NCBI GenBank assembly: GCA_947648875.1 | Contig: CANSPM010000028.1 | Span: 1 to 53,636, forward strand | Reading direction: 5' to 3' | Length of the DNA: 53,636 nucleotides | From: an uncultured Lachnospiraceae bacterium | GTDB lineage: Bacteria; Bacillota; Clostridia; Lachnospirales; Lachnospiraceae | Shown here: in pieces, positions 25,857 through 35,369 of the stretch | How positions within the stretch are numbered: position 1 is the first letter of the stretch | How the letters are laid out: every line of letters begins with the position of its first letter | Translations under genes and position numbers: made by a program | Notes under the pieces: model-generated | The model's input: the letters and a program-made list of their open reading frames with translations, nothing else | What the model was told of the DNA's origin: nothing | The model's database searches: none

Positions 25857-27014
25857 CTAAAGACCTGTAACAGCAAATATTTTTTCCATCCGATTTTGGA
25901 GACTGTACTCCTCCAGAGTCTTTCTTCTCCCGTTTTCGGCAATCTTCCTTCTGATATCTTCATGGCGCAAATAGAATGCCGCCTTATCCACTGCGTCCTC
26001 AAGTCCTTCATAGACCGCCATTTCCCTGCCATCTTCAAACAGCTCAAGCAGTTCCTCCTGGCTGTTGGACAGCAGAAATCCCCCCGCCCCCATTATATCA
26101 AACGCCCTGAGAGGAATCCCTGTCTGGATAATCCGCAGGGAAGGATTCAGGTTAATCCTGGAGCAGGCAAAAATCTTTGGCATCTCTGTCCAGTAATTGA
26201 CCGCCGGATACTTTTTTACATTTTTTATCACCTCACTGTTTTGATAGGAGTATAGCCTGGTGTCAAATCTGGCTCCCATGAGACTCAGCAGTACGATCCG
26301 ATCTCTTCTGGTCACTTCGCTGGCCATGGCGTAACTCAGGGCTTCCCTGCTCATTCTGACCTGTGTGCCCGGTTCCTTCTCCAGATATTGCCTGTTGATA
26401 TCCTGAATCAGTTCATCCGATATGCAATCGTCCAGAAGGTAACTTGCCGGAATGCCGGTCTGCATTTTAATCAATGCGTCCAGAAAGCCTTTTGTATAAT
26501 CATCCAGCGGAGCCATGATCTCCGGCAATTGGGACTCATACAGTTTACCCACCAGCGCAACCTCGGCAGAAAACTGTGCGGATTCCGCAGCCGATATGGT
26601 CATCCGCTCCATCCTCTTTCGGTTCACTCCCAACGGGAGATGATATACCGTGTCAAATCCTGCATTATTATATCGCTGATACTGCACTCTGTCAAACAAA
26701 AACACATAATTGACGGAATTGGCCAGCGTCTCTTCCACCCGCACCACATTCAGCGGGTTGTCGTAACACCAGGCAATATATTTTAACCCCTTGCTCTGAC
26801 ATACCTTGGACAACATGGGCCAGTAATTTATACTGACCAGGGCCGAAAACCTGACGCTGTCAAATGTCTGACGAAACCAGCTTTCAAAGGCGTCGTCCAT
26901 ATTTTTATCCGAAAACTTCCAGGAAAAAGATTCATATTCCAGTCCCTCATCCCGACAGATTTCCAAAATGTCACACTCAAGAAACGCGCTCCACTTATAA
27001 ATCAGCAGCTTCAT
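25857..27014 (-). CDS. CgeB/DUF3880-like glycosyltransferase
   Basis: A GT-B-type protein of 385 residues. The N-terminal half holds IAWCYDNPLN and YVFLFDR; the C-terminal half holds SRINLNPSLRIIQTGIPLRAFDIMGAGGFLLS, quoted here as landmark segments SRINLNPSL and PLRAFDIMGAGGF, which form the donor site of the CgeB-like family (Glyco_trans_1_2). Paralogues are at 45085 and 46471. In other bacteria such genes are common in flagellin and surface-glycan clusters. Cytoplasmic; donor unknown. Confidence 0.78.
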   Translation of the reverse strand: MKLLIYKWSAFLECDILEICRDEGLEYESFSWKFSDKNMDDAFESWFRQTFDSVRFSALVSINYWPMLSKVCQSKGLKYIAWCYDNPLNVVRVEETLANSVNYVFLFDRVQYQRYNNAGFDTVYHLPLGVNRKRMERMTISAAESAQFSAEVALVGKLYESQLPEIMAPLDDYTKGFLDALIKMQTGIPASYLLDDCISDELIQDINRQYLEKEPGTQVRMSREALSYAMASEVTRRDRIVLLSLMGARFDTRLYSYQNSEVIKNVKKYPAVNYWTEMPKIFACSRINLNPSLRIIQTGIPLRAFDIMGAGGFLLSNSQEELLELFEDGREMAVYEGLEDAVDKAAFYLRHEDIRRKIAENGRRKTLEEYSLQNRMEKIFAVTGL

Positions 27015-27066
27015 TCTCTTTCACAGCCTCTCCACTATATTTTGTCCCCTATCTATGTCCATTCCT

Positions 27067-28104
27067 TTAGTTCCCCGCGTCCAATAGCATAGACACATAT
27101 GCCTCACGGACCGCCGCCAGTTCTTCCAGGCTAGGCTCAGGATTCATCTCCAGCAAGTCCAGCAACGGTTCCTCCCGCTTCATTAAATAAGGATTCTTCT
27201 TATAATCCGGGAACAGCTGCATAATGCTTTTTTTCATGCCTGAAAAAATATCCGGAATATAAGAAAATCTTGTAAACACAATATACCATGTATTCAGATA
27301 AAACCTCTCCAGAAAGTCCCTTTCGATTTCGTCATGCCATGGCTCAAAAGCCCCCCGCTCCTTGAAAGCATCTATGAGCATCAATTCCGTGGTAAGGCGG
27401 TCCAACTGATGCGGAGCGTCTTTACTTGTTACGGTAGACGCAAGATTGATAAAATAATGATACATCACCTTATCCAGTATGTACAGGGAACCTATATACA
27501 AATTGAGGAGAGCGCAGAAAAAATTGTCTTCATAGGCCAGCTTCTCCGGAAAACGAATGGCATGTTCCGTAATCAATGATCTTTTATACAGCCCTGTCCA
27601 AAGCCATCCAAGACTGCCGCAGTTCCCACACTCTGTCACCGGTCCATAATAAAGGCCGTCTCTGGGCACGAATGTATACTCCACGTCGTGCCGGTTATCT
27701 TTGGGCAGAGAATACTGCCCCGGATAGGTTTCCCGTATATATTTGCATATTACCGCGTCATATTTTAGCGTACACATCTTTTCATACAGGAGCTCGAACA
27801 TGTCCTTTTCAATCCAATCGTCCGCATCCACAAAGCCAATGTATTGACCAGACGCATATTCCAGACCTATGTTCCTTGCTCCACCCTGCCGCAGGTTTTT
27901 CTCATAAGTGATTACCATGATATTTTCAGGAAAACGCCGTTCCCACTGATATAATTTCTCAAGGGTATTATCGGTGGAGGCATCGTTAATGACAATAATT
28001 TCCAACATATCCAGCCCAATTGTCTGGGCCACCACACTTTCCAGACAGCGGTCGATATATTCCTCCACATTATAGCAGGGTATAATAATTGATATAGCAG
28101 CCAT
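27067..28104 (-). CDS. GT2 glycosyltransferase
   Basis: A family 2 enzyme with ISIIIPCYNVEEYID, IIVINDASTDNT, ARNIGLEYASGQYIGF and the acidic VDADDWI motif. About 230 residues of catalytic domain are followed by a helical C-terminus. GGAGGG precedes the ATG, which lies one base after the stop of the LegF-like gene, so expression is coupled to sugar activation. It may transfer the legionaminic-type sugar's neighbour; the donor cannot be read from sequence. Confidence 0.83.
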   Translation of the reverse strand: MAAISIIIPCYNVEEYIDRCLESVVAQTIGLDMLEIIVINDASTDNTLEKLYQWERRFPENIMVITYEKNLRQGGARNIGLEYASGQYIGFVDADDWIEKDMFELLYEKMCTLKYDAVICKYIRETYPGQYSLPKDNRHDVEYTFVPRDGLYYGPVTECGNCGSLGWLWTGLYKRSLITEHAIRFPEKLAYEDNFFCALLNLYIGSLYILDKVMYHYFINLASTVTSKDAPHQLDRLTTELMLIDAFKERGAFEPWHDEIERDFLERFYLNTWYIVFTRFSYIPDIFSGMKKSIMQLFPDYKKNPYLMKREEPLLDLLEMNPEPSLEELAAVREAYVSMLLDAGN

Positions 28105-28105
28105 T

Positions 28106-28879
28106 TTAAAAACCCTCCCTATCCGCCGTATTCATCCCGGAACCGGCCCCGTATCGCAAGAGAAATTCCGCATAGCAAAAGTCCTGTATCGTATCTATAT
28201 CAACAGACCTTTCTTCCGGCATGATAAACGCATAGCTTTTCCTGCCATAGAGCCTTTGTATATCCTCTAAAACCGAAATATCAAACATGTAAATCGCCCC
28301 GTTGAGCCGGTAATACTTCTCCTGTTCCTGCCGGCGCACATTCTTGCTTAAATCCACAAATCCTTCCATGGACAAATCCTCACCCAATGTTTTCATAAAC
28401 CTGGGACTGTGATTCACTTCGCACACACTCACTACGGACTCCGCCTTCTTCTCTTCAAACAGATTGTACGCATTTCTTATATCTTCTCCTGTGCGCAGTG
28501 GGGACGTGGGCTGCAATATGGTCACTCTGTCAAAAACTTTCCCCCTTCTTCTGAATGTATTTACAACATAGCGCACTACCTCCCAAGTATCCGCCGTATC
28601 CGTTGATAATTCTTCTGTCCTGAGAAAAGAGACATCCGCGCCGTACTTCTTCCCAATCTCTCCATACTCGCTACAGTCCGTGGACACATGTACGCAGTCA
28701 AAGATCTCTGATTTTACAGCCGCCTCAATAGAATATCCTATCAAGTGTTTTCCATTGAGCAGCCGGATATTCTTGTCCTTTAGTCCTTTGGAACCGCTTC
28801 TGGCAGGTATAATCGCCAGATTGCTTACTCTTTCCAGATGGGATGCCTGAGTTCCCATCCCTTGTCGCTTCTCTTCCAT
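28106..28879 (-). CDS. legF: CMP-nonulosonate (acylneuraminate/legionaminate) cytidylyltransferase
   Basis: A 257-residue NeuA/LegF/PseF-type enzyme. The CTP-binding signature LAIIPARSGSKGLKDKN is present, followed by HVSTDCSEY, LQPTSPLRTGEDI and a C-terminal DIDTIQDF metal-binding segment. It activates a nonulosonic acid with CTP. Its neighbours (LegI, LegG, LegB, LegC) point to legionaminic acid over sialic or pseudaminic acid. The first ATG has GGAGGT 11 bases upstream and overlaps the amidotransferase by 55 bases; an internal ATG at 28858 is possible. Confidence 0.85.
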   Translation of the reverse strand: MEEKRQGMGTQASHLERVSNLAIIPARSGSKGLKDKNIRLLNGKHLIGYSIEAAVKSEIFDCVHVSTDCSEYGEIGKKYGADVSFLRTEELSTDTADTWEVVRYVVNTFRRRGKVFDRVTILQPTSPLRTGEDIRNAYNLFEEKKAESVVSVCEVNHSPRFMKTLGEDLSMEGFVDLSKNVRRQEQEKYYRLNGAIYMFDISVLEDIQRLYGRKSYAFIMPEERSVDIDTIQDFCYAEFLLRYGAGSGMNTADREGF

Positions 28880-29985
28880 ATATGTTCCGACCTCCAGGAA
28901 TCAATAATATCGTTAAACTGTTCCTCCGTGATATCACAGTATTTCAAGAAAATGTCATAGTATTTATGAGGAAACTCTCCATCGTACTTTTTTACCAGAG
29001 CAATCCCTTCATCCCGATTAATCCGGCCATCCCGGATCTCATGCGACGCATCCGAAGTGGCTCGTCCGATGCCAAACTTGATATAGGATAGATAATAATG
29101 GAACCCGTCCAGCTGATCATCCAGGCTCGCGTAATTGGAATAAGTCCCCTCACTCCGCTCCGAATTGCAGCGGAACCCGGTATTTTCCACACAGTAGCGA
29201 TAATTTTCCTGGGGATCCCAATATTGGTAATAGCTGAAGAAATGGATCTCCGTCCGGTTCTTCATGATCTCCTCATAGGCAGGGGCCATGTAGGGAACCA
29301 TATCTTCCTGTGTCAGTCCGTATTTGGTCCAGACTTCGGGGCCCATCCCTGAAAAATAGTGTTTATTGTGGTCCGTAATTTCTCTGGTAGGCTTATGGGC
29401 ATTTTTCATGTCTCCGCCATATTCCACCTCGCCGTTTTCTCCATACATAATCAATGAGATGCCATACTTCACAGCAATTTGAAGCGGAAAATTAGTCTGC
29501 CCGAAAATAAAAGGCTGAAAAGGATCACCCAAATGCTCGAAAGCAAGCTTTGTCAGTTTACGGTTCACCGTGCCGTTGGGCCTTCCAAGAATATTGTCGA
29601 AACCGCCGATCTCAATAAACGCGTCCAAATTCCTGCGTCCAATCTCTGTGGACACCAGCGGCGACCATGTTACGGTGAGCGGATGCATGCCATATTTGTA
29701 TTTCAGTTGATGTGCCACGAAGCCGCCGTCTTTTCCGCCGCTGCAAGGCACAATGACATCCCATGAACCGTCTTTGCTCCTGAAGCGGTCACACAACTCT
29801 ATTAATTCCCGTTCCCTGACGTCCCAGTCTATTGTTCTCTTATATTCGTTAAACTGGCATGCGCTGCAAACTCCCTGCTCGTTAAAAGTAATTCTGGGAC
29901 GTTGATTAGACATTGCGCATCTTTTACAATATTTAACATCTTTGGGCAAACGATATAACTGTATTAAATCTCTTTTCTCCATCAT
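28825..29985 (-). CDS. N-acetyl sugar amidotransferase (PseA/PtmG-like), copy 2
   Basis: A 386-residue relative of the gene at 24685. Cysteine pairs CKRCAMSNQRPRI and CSACQFNEY lead to the PP-loop VPCSGGKDGGFVA. Note the loop reads SGGKDG where copy 1 has SGGKDS. It sits between the radical SAM gene and legF in the core of the legionaminic gene set, so it is the better candidate for acting on that sugar, turning an acetamido group into an acetamidino group. The start is one of two adjacent ATGs with AAAGGA upstream. Confidence 0.85.
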   Translation of the reverse strand: MMEKRDLIQLYRLPKDVKYCKRCAMSNQRPRITFNEQGVCSACQFNEYKRTIDWDVRERELIELCDRFRSKDGSWDVIVPCSGGKDGGFVAHQLKYKYGMHPLTVTWSPLVSTEIGRRNLDAFIEIGGFDNILGRPNGTVNRKLTKLAFEHLGDPFQPFIFGQTNFPLQIAVKYGISLIMYGENGEVEYGGDMKNAHKPTREITDHNKHYFSGMGPEVWTKYGLTQEDMVPYMAPAYEEIMKNRTEIHFFSYYQYWDPQENYRYCVENTGFRCNSERSEGTYSNYASLDDQLDGFHYYLSYIKFGIGRATSDASHEIRDGRINRDEGIALVKKYDGEFPHKYYDIFLKYCDITEEQFNDIIDSWRSEHIWKRSDKGWELRHPIWKE

Positions 29986-30005
29986 ATTATTTTCCTTTCC
30001 ATTTT

Positions 30006-30990
30006 TTAGGATTCATGCTCAATATATTCATAGCAGACACTACAAATCCCAATGTTGTCATATTGCCGTGTGTCTTCAAGCATTTTACATATATTTATGG
30101 CCTTGGGGGCCTTCCACAGTTCCTTGATTGAATGATTCAGGATATTTCCCCAAAACCATGTCCCGTCCCTCAAAATCGCCACAGCACATGGTCACATCTC
30201 CGTTCCATAAAATGGACAGCTTGTTGTATATTTCCGGACAAACCTTAAAATGCTTCCCAATCAGCGTCTGCCTCTCTCTTAACTTTAAAAACTCTTTTCT
30301 GCGCTCCTCAGCTATATTCATATCCTCTACACGCAGATGGTTCAATATGGTTTGACCGACATTGACACATTCACATAAAGGCTGCACTTCGTCAATAAAC
30401 TTCTGCACCTGTTCTTTACTTTCATCTGTAATAGTCGTCGAAATCTGAATATATGGCCTTTCCCTTTCTCCGCGAAGGTTACACAACATCCTGATATTTT
30501 CAATAAGCCTGTTCCAATCACTTCCAAAGCGCATTTCTTCATAAGATTTTTGGTCCACTCCCTGAAACGAGAATTTTACGCTGTCAATCTGCATGTCCAC
30601 AAGCGCGCGCATGATCTCCTCTGTCAATAAAATACCGTTTGTATTAAAATGAACCAATTTCCCCAAATCCTTTATTCTTTTGGCAAAGTGCAAAAATTGC
30701 GGGTGCAATACAGGTTCTCCCCACAGAATAAAACGGATTCCGGCAATGGAACTGTCTCGCAAATTCTCGACGATCGCGTCCATGACGTTTTGCGGCATAA
30801 AACCCTTTTTGCGCTTCATGCTTCCGGTCCCGGTGGGACACATATAGCATTGCAAGTTACAAGTGTTGGTCAATTCTATATCCATCAGAATGGGTTCTGT
30901 ATATAGAGTATTTCTCAATACATTTTTTTCCTGGTTAGTCGCCCCGGCGTTACAGGCTTTATAAATCTCAGTAAATGGATTCTCTCTCAT
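30006..30990 (-). pseudogene. Radical SAM/SPASM gene with a C-terminal frameshift
   Basis: The frame from the ATG at 30990 (AAGGAGGG 9 bases upstream) encodes a radical SAM domain with CNLQCYMC (C-x3-C-x2-C), LWGEPVLHP and a SPASM-like start, KVCPEIYNKLSILWNGD then VTMCCGDFEG. It stops at 30085 soon after a run of five C. In the shifted frame the missing tail is present down to a stop at 30006: KAINICKMLED and ICSVCYEY, whose cysteines match the end of a SPASM domain. Removing one base from the C run joins the two parts. This is either a recent mutation, homopolymer switching or a sequencing error. The gene lies between legC and the amidotransferase, and would tailor the sugar or its precursor. 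Confidence 0.7.
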
Positions 30991-31024
30991 TATTTTATCC
31001 CTCCTTATACGGCAATGCTCTCTT

Positions 31025-32194
31025 CTATTGCCATAAGCTGCCCAGCAGATCCGCAACCCGTACCATTTGCTCATATGTCAGCTGCGTGCTGCACGGCAGG
31101 TTTATGATGCGTTCCCGGTAAACTGCAGCTCTCTGTATCCGATACGCAGTGTCCTCCCTGTATGGTCGCTGCTCATGAATCAGCCCCCAGATCGCTCTCG
31201 CCTGAATATTCTCCTGCGCCAGCTTTTCTATCGCCTGATCCGCCGATATTCCATCGGGATACAGTTCAAAGGAATAAAACCATTTGTTCGCGCTTGTACC
31301 GGTCCGAAAATCCAGTAACTTTCCTATTTTACAATCCCGCAGAAGTTCCTTATATACTTCATGATTTTTTTGTTTGCGTTCTATAAATTCCGGCAGCTCC
31401 TCCATCTGTGCCACGCCTATGGCAGCCTGCACATTGGTCATTCGGTAGTTATAGCCTATTTCATGATGCATATATAACAGCGGGTCATCCTTTGCCTGGG
31501 TTGACAGGTACTTTATATGTTCCAGATGTTTCGCGTCCCTGGCTACCACTGCCCCGCCGCCGCCAGTGGTAATGATCTTGTTTCCGTTAAATGAGTAAGC
31601 TCCATAGTCGCCAATCGTGCCCGCATACTGCCCCGCGTAGCGCCCCTCCAGATATTTTGTGCCCAGGGCTTCCGTGGCGTCTTCAATCACCTGTAGACCA
31701 TATTGATCCGCAATATCCATTATGCGTTCCATATCCGCCATGTTCCCGAATACGTGAACCACAATGACAGCCTTGATCCGGGAGTGATTCTTTTTATCAT
31801 ACAACTTTCCGTCTACCCGCTCACATTCTGTCTCGCAATATTCTCTGAGCTTTACGGGGTCCATGCACAGGCTGTCGTCACAGTCCATAAAGACCGGATG
31901 GGCAAATTGATATTTGACCGGATTTACGGCGGCGATAAAAGTAAGCGTCGGAACCACCACGCTGTCTCCGGGACAGACTCCGCACTCCACCAGCGCAAGA
32001 TGCAATGCGGAGGTCCCGCTCTGACACATAACGGCGGCGGGTATATGTAAAAATTCCGCCAGCTGTTTCTCAAATGTAGTTATATAAGCCCCTCCTGTGG
32101 ATACCCATCCCTGGCGGACCGCGTCAAGCACATATTTTTCTTCATTCCCCTCAAAATTAGGGATTGACAATGGGATAAACGGATTCGTAGCCAT
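31025..32194 (-). CDS. legC: LegC-like PLP aminotransferase
   Basis: A 389-residue DegT-family enzyme. The N-terminus (IPLSIPNFEGNE, then QGWVSTGGAY) is characteristic of LegC-type aminotransferases. CQSGTSALHLAL forms the phosphate pocket, VIEDATEALGTKYL the PLP-binding Asp region, and SFNGNKIITTGGGG holds the Schiff-base lysine. LegC adds the 4-amino group to the 4-keto sugar made by LegB. The ATG at 32194 has GAGGA eight bases upstream and leaves 16 bases after the legB stop; a longer frame to 32218 is less likely. Confidence 0.87.
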   Translation of the reverse strand: MATNPFIPLSIPNFEGNEEKYVLDAVRQGWVSTGGAYITTFEKQLAEFLHIPAAVMCQSGTSALHLALVECGVCPGDSVVVPTLTFIAAVNPVKYQFAHPVFMDCDDSLCMDPVKLREYCETECERVDGKLYDKKNHSRIKAVIVVHVFGNMADMERIMDIADQYGLQVIEDATEALGTKYLEGRYAGQYAGTIGDYGAYSFNGNKIITTGGGGAVVARDAKHLEHIKYLSTQAKDDPLLYMHHEIGYNYRMTNVQAAIGVAQMEELPEFIERKQKNHEVYKELLRDCKIGKLLDFRTGTSANKWFYSFELYPDGISADQAIEKLAQENIQARAIWGLIHEQRPYREDTAYRIQRAAVYRERIINLPCSTQLTYEQMVRVADLLGSLWQ

Positions 32195-32210
32195 ATCTGT
32201 CTTCCTCGTT

Positions 32211-33191
32211 TCACACATTATAGATATCTGTTTTGTAGTACTGCATATTCTGCCTCATCCATTCGATGGTTGCGGCTATTCCCTGCGCAAAAGTATATTG
32301 CTGCTTCCAGTCCGTCAATTCCTTAATCTTGGCGTTGCTCCCCAGCAGTCTGCCGACTTCGCTCTTATCCGGGCGCAGCCGCCGCTCGTCGCAGACGATT
32401 CTGGCCTTGGGGTTGATTTGGCTGATTATGGTTTCCGCCAGATCCCCTATGGAAATCTCCCTCTGAGACGCAATATTGATCTCCTGTCCGACGGTATGAA
32501 AGGACTCCGCAATGGCAATAAATCCCGCCGCCGTATCCTTCACATAATTAAAATCCCGGACCGGCGAGAGAGCCCCCAGTTTGATCTCCTCCTTACCTGC
32601 CAGAAGCTGGGAAATAATCGTTGGAATCACAGCCCTGGCAGATTGCCTGGGGCCAAAGGTATTAAAAGGCCTCACAATGGAAACCGGCAGTTGAAAACTG
32701 CGGTAAAAGCTCTCGGCCAGTCTGTCCGCGCCGATTTTTGTGGCCGAATAGGGAGATTGGCCCTGAAAAGGATGCTTCTCATCAATGGGAACATATTGCG
32801 CCGTCCCATAAACTTCGGAGGTGGATGTGATCATGATTTTTTCCGTCCCCAGATCTCTGGCCGCCTGTAGTACATTCAGCGTTCCCTTTATATTGGTGTC
32901 CACATAGGAGTCCGGGGAATGGTAGCTGAAAGGGATGGCGATCAACGCCGCCAGATGAAACACCTGCGCCGCTCCCTTCATGGCCGTCCTGACACCGTTG
33001 GGATCGCGGATGTCTCCGGCAAAAATCTCTATTTCTTTCTGCTTTTCTTTTGGGAGAGTGTCCAGCCACCCCCATTTTCCGAAGGAGTTATAATAAACGA
33101 ATGCCTTGACCTCGTACCCCTTTTCCATCAGGCTTTCTACCAGATGGCTTCCAATAAACCCGTCCGCGCCGGTTACTAACACTTTTTTCAT
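32211..33191 (-). CDS. legB: LegB-like NAD-dependent nucleotide-sugar 4,6-dehydratase
   Basis: An extended SDR enzyme with TGADGFIGSHLV (NAD loop), TSTSEVYGTAQ (catalytic Thr/Ser), SPYSATKIGADRL (Tyr-x3-Lys) and RPFNTFGPRQSARAVIP. This matches the LegB group, which forms a 4-keto-6-deoxy sugar from GDP-GlcNAc as the first committed step to legionaminic acid. GAGGGA precedes the ATG; the gene starts nine bases after the legG stop. Confidence 0.87.
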   Translation of the reverse strand: MKKVLVTGADGFIGSHLVESLMEKGYEVKAFVYYNSFGKWGWLDTLPKEKQKEIEIFAGDIRDPNGVRTAMKGAAQVFHLAALIAIPFSYHSPDSYVDTNIKGTLNVLQAARDLGTEKIMITSTSEVYGTAQYVPIDEKHPFQGQSPYSATKIGADRLAESFYRSFQLPVSIVRPFNTFGPRQSARAVIPTIISQLLAGKEEIKLGALSPVRDFNYVKDTAAGFIAIAESFHTVGQEINIASQREISIGDLAETIISQINPKARIVCDERRLRPDKSEVGRLLGSNAKIKELTDWKQQYTFAQGIAATIEWMRQNMQYYKTDIYNV

Positions 33192-33199
33192 CTATTCCC

Positions 33200-34354
33200 T
33201 CACATATCCATAAAGCTCTTTTTAATGGTAATGCCCCTATTTAATGCTGCTTTAGTGACTTCTACTATCCTGTCCGATGTATTTTCCCCCTCATACGGAT
33301 TGGAGTATTCTTTACATCTGTCTATAAATGCTTTGCCCAGGGCATATGCAAACGCCTTCTCTATCTCTTTTTCACTGTTTCCACAGGAGACTACCGTCCC
33401 GGAACATTCCCTGCCCTTTTGCCGGTTTCCGATATTGATTGTGGGAATATGGAAAGAGGGGGCTTCGATGATCCCGCTGGAGGAGTTTCCGGCCACACAG
33501 CATGCATAGCGCAGCGCGCTTAAATATCCGACCTGCCCCAGGGATTTGAAAGCACATGCCTTCTCATGTTTCTCCACATATTGATCGATTAACCGGTTGA
33601 TTTCATCTCCTTCCATATCCGCATTGGCATAGGTAAAAATAAAATTATATTCCTCTCTTCGGGAGATGACCCGCAGAAACTCTTCAAACTGCAGTTTGGC
33701 CTTGTTTATCTCCAGCGTTACCGGATGATACGTAACCAAAATATACGGCTCGGCAAACAGGGGACCGTATCTGCCGCACAGCTCATCTCTGGTCAGATAT
33801 GGAATCCGCTTAATATTCTCAACTCCAAGAGCTCCCACATTCCAAACCCGTTCAGGCTCCTCCCCCATCTGTCTCAGCCGCCTTGCGTAATTCTCCGTGC
33901 TGGTAAAATGCAGGGCGCTCATTTTGGAAATACTGTGTCTGACCGCATCGTCAACCGCACCTTCCGTTATCTCCCCACCATGCAGATGCGCAATCGGGAC
34001 CCGGAACATCATTGCCGCAATGGCCGCTACCAGCGTCTCATACCGGTCTCCCAGCAAAAACAGCAGATCCAGTCCGGCCTGTCCATAAACTTCCGCAAGC
34101 CCTGTCAATTCCTTGCCCATGGAGACGCAGATTCCTTCTGGCGTATCAGACTTTAAATCCATCGGCACCCGGTAGAAGACCGAATACCCATCCTCCATAA
34201 TTTCCCGGCAGGTATATCCAAACTTTTCCTCCAAATGCGCTCCAGTGACAATCAGGCAGAGTTCCAGTTCGCAATCTTTCTCAATTTTCTCCATCAGCGG
34301 CTTAAGCAGGCCATATTCTGCCCTGGTGCCGGTGACTACACCCACCCTATACAT
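33200..34354 (-). CDS. legG: LegG-like hydrolysing nucleotide-sugar 2-epimerase
   Basis: A 384-residue NeuC/LegG-type enzyme. GVVTGTRAEYGLLKPL opens the protein, followed by LLFLLGDRYETL, IAHLHGGEITEGAVDD, LVTYHPVTLE and a C-terminal GNSSSGIIEAPSF then NIGNRQKGR. It removes the nucleotide and inverts C2 to give the mannosamine-type substrate of LegI. The ATG at 34354 overlaps the legI stop by eight bases and has AAGGA eight bases upstream; a TTG six codons earlier is unlikely. Confidence 0.87.
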   Translation of the reverse strand: MYRVGVVTGTRAEYGLLKPLMEKIEKDCELELCLIVTGAHLEEKFGYTCREIMEDGYSVFYRVPMDLKSDTPEGICVSMGKELTGLAEVYGQAGLDLLFLLGDRYETLVAAIAAMMFRVPIAHLHGGEITEGAVDDAVRHSISKMSALHFTSTENYARRLRQMGEEPERVWNVGALGVENIKRIPYLTRDELCGRYGPLFAEPYILVTYHPVTLEINKAKLQFEEFLRVISRREEYNFIFTYANADMEGDEINRLIDQYVEKHEKACAFKSLGQVGYLSALRYACCVAGNSSSGIIEAPSFHIPTINIGNRQKGRECSGTVVSCGNSEKEIEKAFAYALGKAFIDRCKEYSNPYEGENTSDRIVEVTKAALNRGITIKKSFMDM

Positions 34355-35369
34355 CCCCGTATTCCTTTTCAATCAGTTCGTCCGGCTCATAATCTCTTTT
34401 TGCCTGTTTCCCCAGTACTGCACGCCACTCCATGGGAGAGATGCCTGTACCGGGACGCTTTACAGTAATGTTATCGGTTGTAAACACTTCCCCGGCTTTG
34501 ATGGGGGCAGACGCCACAATACTTTTCCGCACAAGTTCCACATTATGCCCCTCGGATAGGGTTCTTCGCTTTCTCCCGTCTCCCAGGGCTTTTTCCACAT
34601 TCCGAACTGCCCGCACCATAGCCGCCAGTTCAGCGGGTTCAAGGCTGGCCCGGTGATCGGGGCCCTCCATGTTTCGGTCCAACGTAAAATGTTTTTCAAT
34701 CACCCTTGCGCCCAATGCTGCCGCCGCAATTGGAATCTCTATGCCCCGGGTGTGATCCGAGTATCCCACCCTCTTGTGAAAAATCTCCTCCATCTGCTTC
34801 ATTGCCAGCAAATTTACATCCCCAAAGGGGGTGGGATATTCCGTATTGCATTGTAATATTGTAATTTCTCCACAGCCGCTTTTCTCCAGAATATCCAGCG
34901 CCCTGCGGATCTCACAAAGTTCACTCATCCCGGTGGAAAGAAGCACTTTTTTGCCGGTTTCCGCAATTCTTTCCAAATACGGTAGATTTGTTATTTCCCC
35001 CGAGGGCACTTTCCAATAATCCATATCCAGCCGGGATAAAAAATCTATACTCCCTAAATCAAAGGGAGTGGATAAAAAGCCGACTCCCAGCCGGTCACAA
35101 TACTCCTTCAATTCCCAAAACGCATGCTCTGATAAGGCCAGACGCTCCAGCATCTCCCTTTGCGTGCTGCACCCGTCGGTCTCTCTCTTCTGATAATCCG
35201 CTTTTTCCGCACGGCTTGTAACCAGATCGCCGGGAATAAATGTCTGAAACTTGATATAGTCGGCCTCCGCCTCCCTGGCTTTTCTCACCATCTCTTTGGC
35301 AAGTTCCAGATCTCCGTTATGATTGACCCCCGCCTCTGCAATAAGCAGTATCTGCCTCTCATTTTCCAT
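34347..35369 (-). CDS. legI: Legionaminate/sialate-type synthase (NeuB family)
   Basis: A 340-residue NeuB-family enzyme. LLIAEAGVNHNGDLELAK is the N-terminal barrel strand, then YIKFQTF, WKVPSGEITNLPYL, VLLSTGMS, LQCNTEYPTP and GYSDHTRG, all in the phosphoenolpyruvate/sugar site. The C-terminal 60 residues form the SAF/antifreeze-like domain (VRKSIVASAPIKAGEV). It condenses PEP with a 6-deoxy-2,4-diacetamido-mannose-type sugar. The ATG overlaps the end of the acetyltransferase gene by 11 bases. Confidence 0.9.
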   Translation of the reverse strand: MENERQILLIAEAGVNHNGDLELAKEMVRKAREAEADYIKFQTFIPGDLVTSRAEKADYQKRETDGCSTQREMLERLALSEHAFWELKEYCDRLGVGFLSTPFDLGSIDFLSRLDMDYWKVPSGEITNLPYLERIAETGKKVLLSTGMSELCEIRRALDILEKSGCGEITILQCNTEYPTPFGDVNLLAMKQMEEIFHKRVGYSDHTRGIEIPIAAAALGARVIEKHFTLDRNMEGPDHRASLEPAELAAMVRAVRNVEKALGDGRKRRTLSEGHNVELVRKSIVASAPIKAGEVFTTDNITVKRPGTGISPMEWRAVLGKQAKRDYEPDELIEKEYGDV

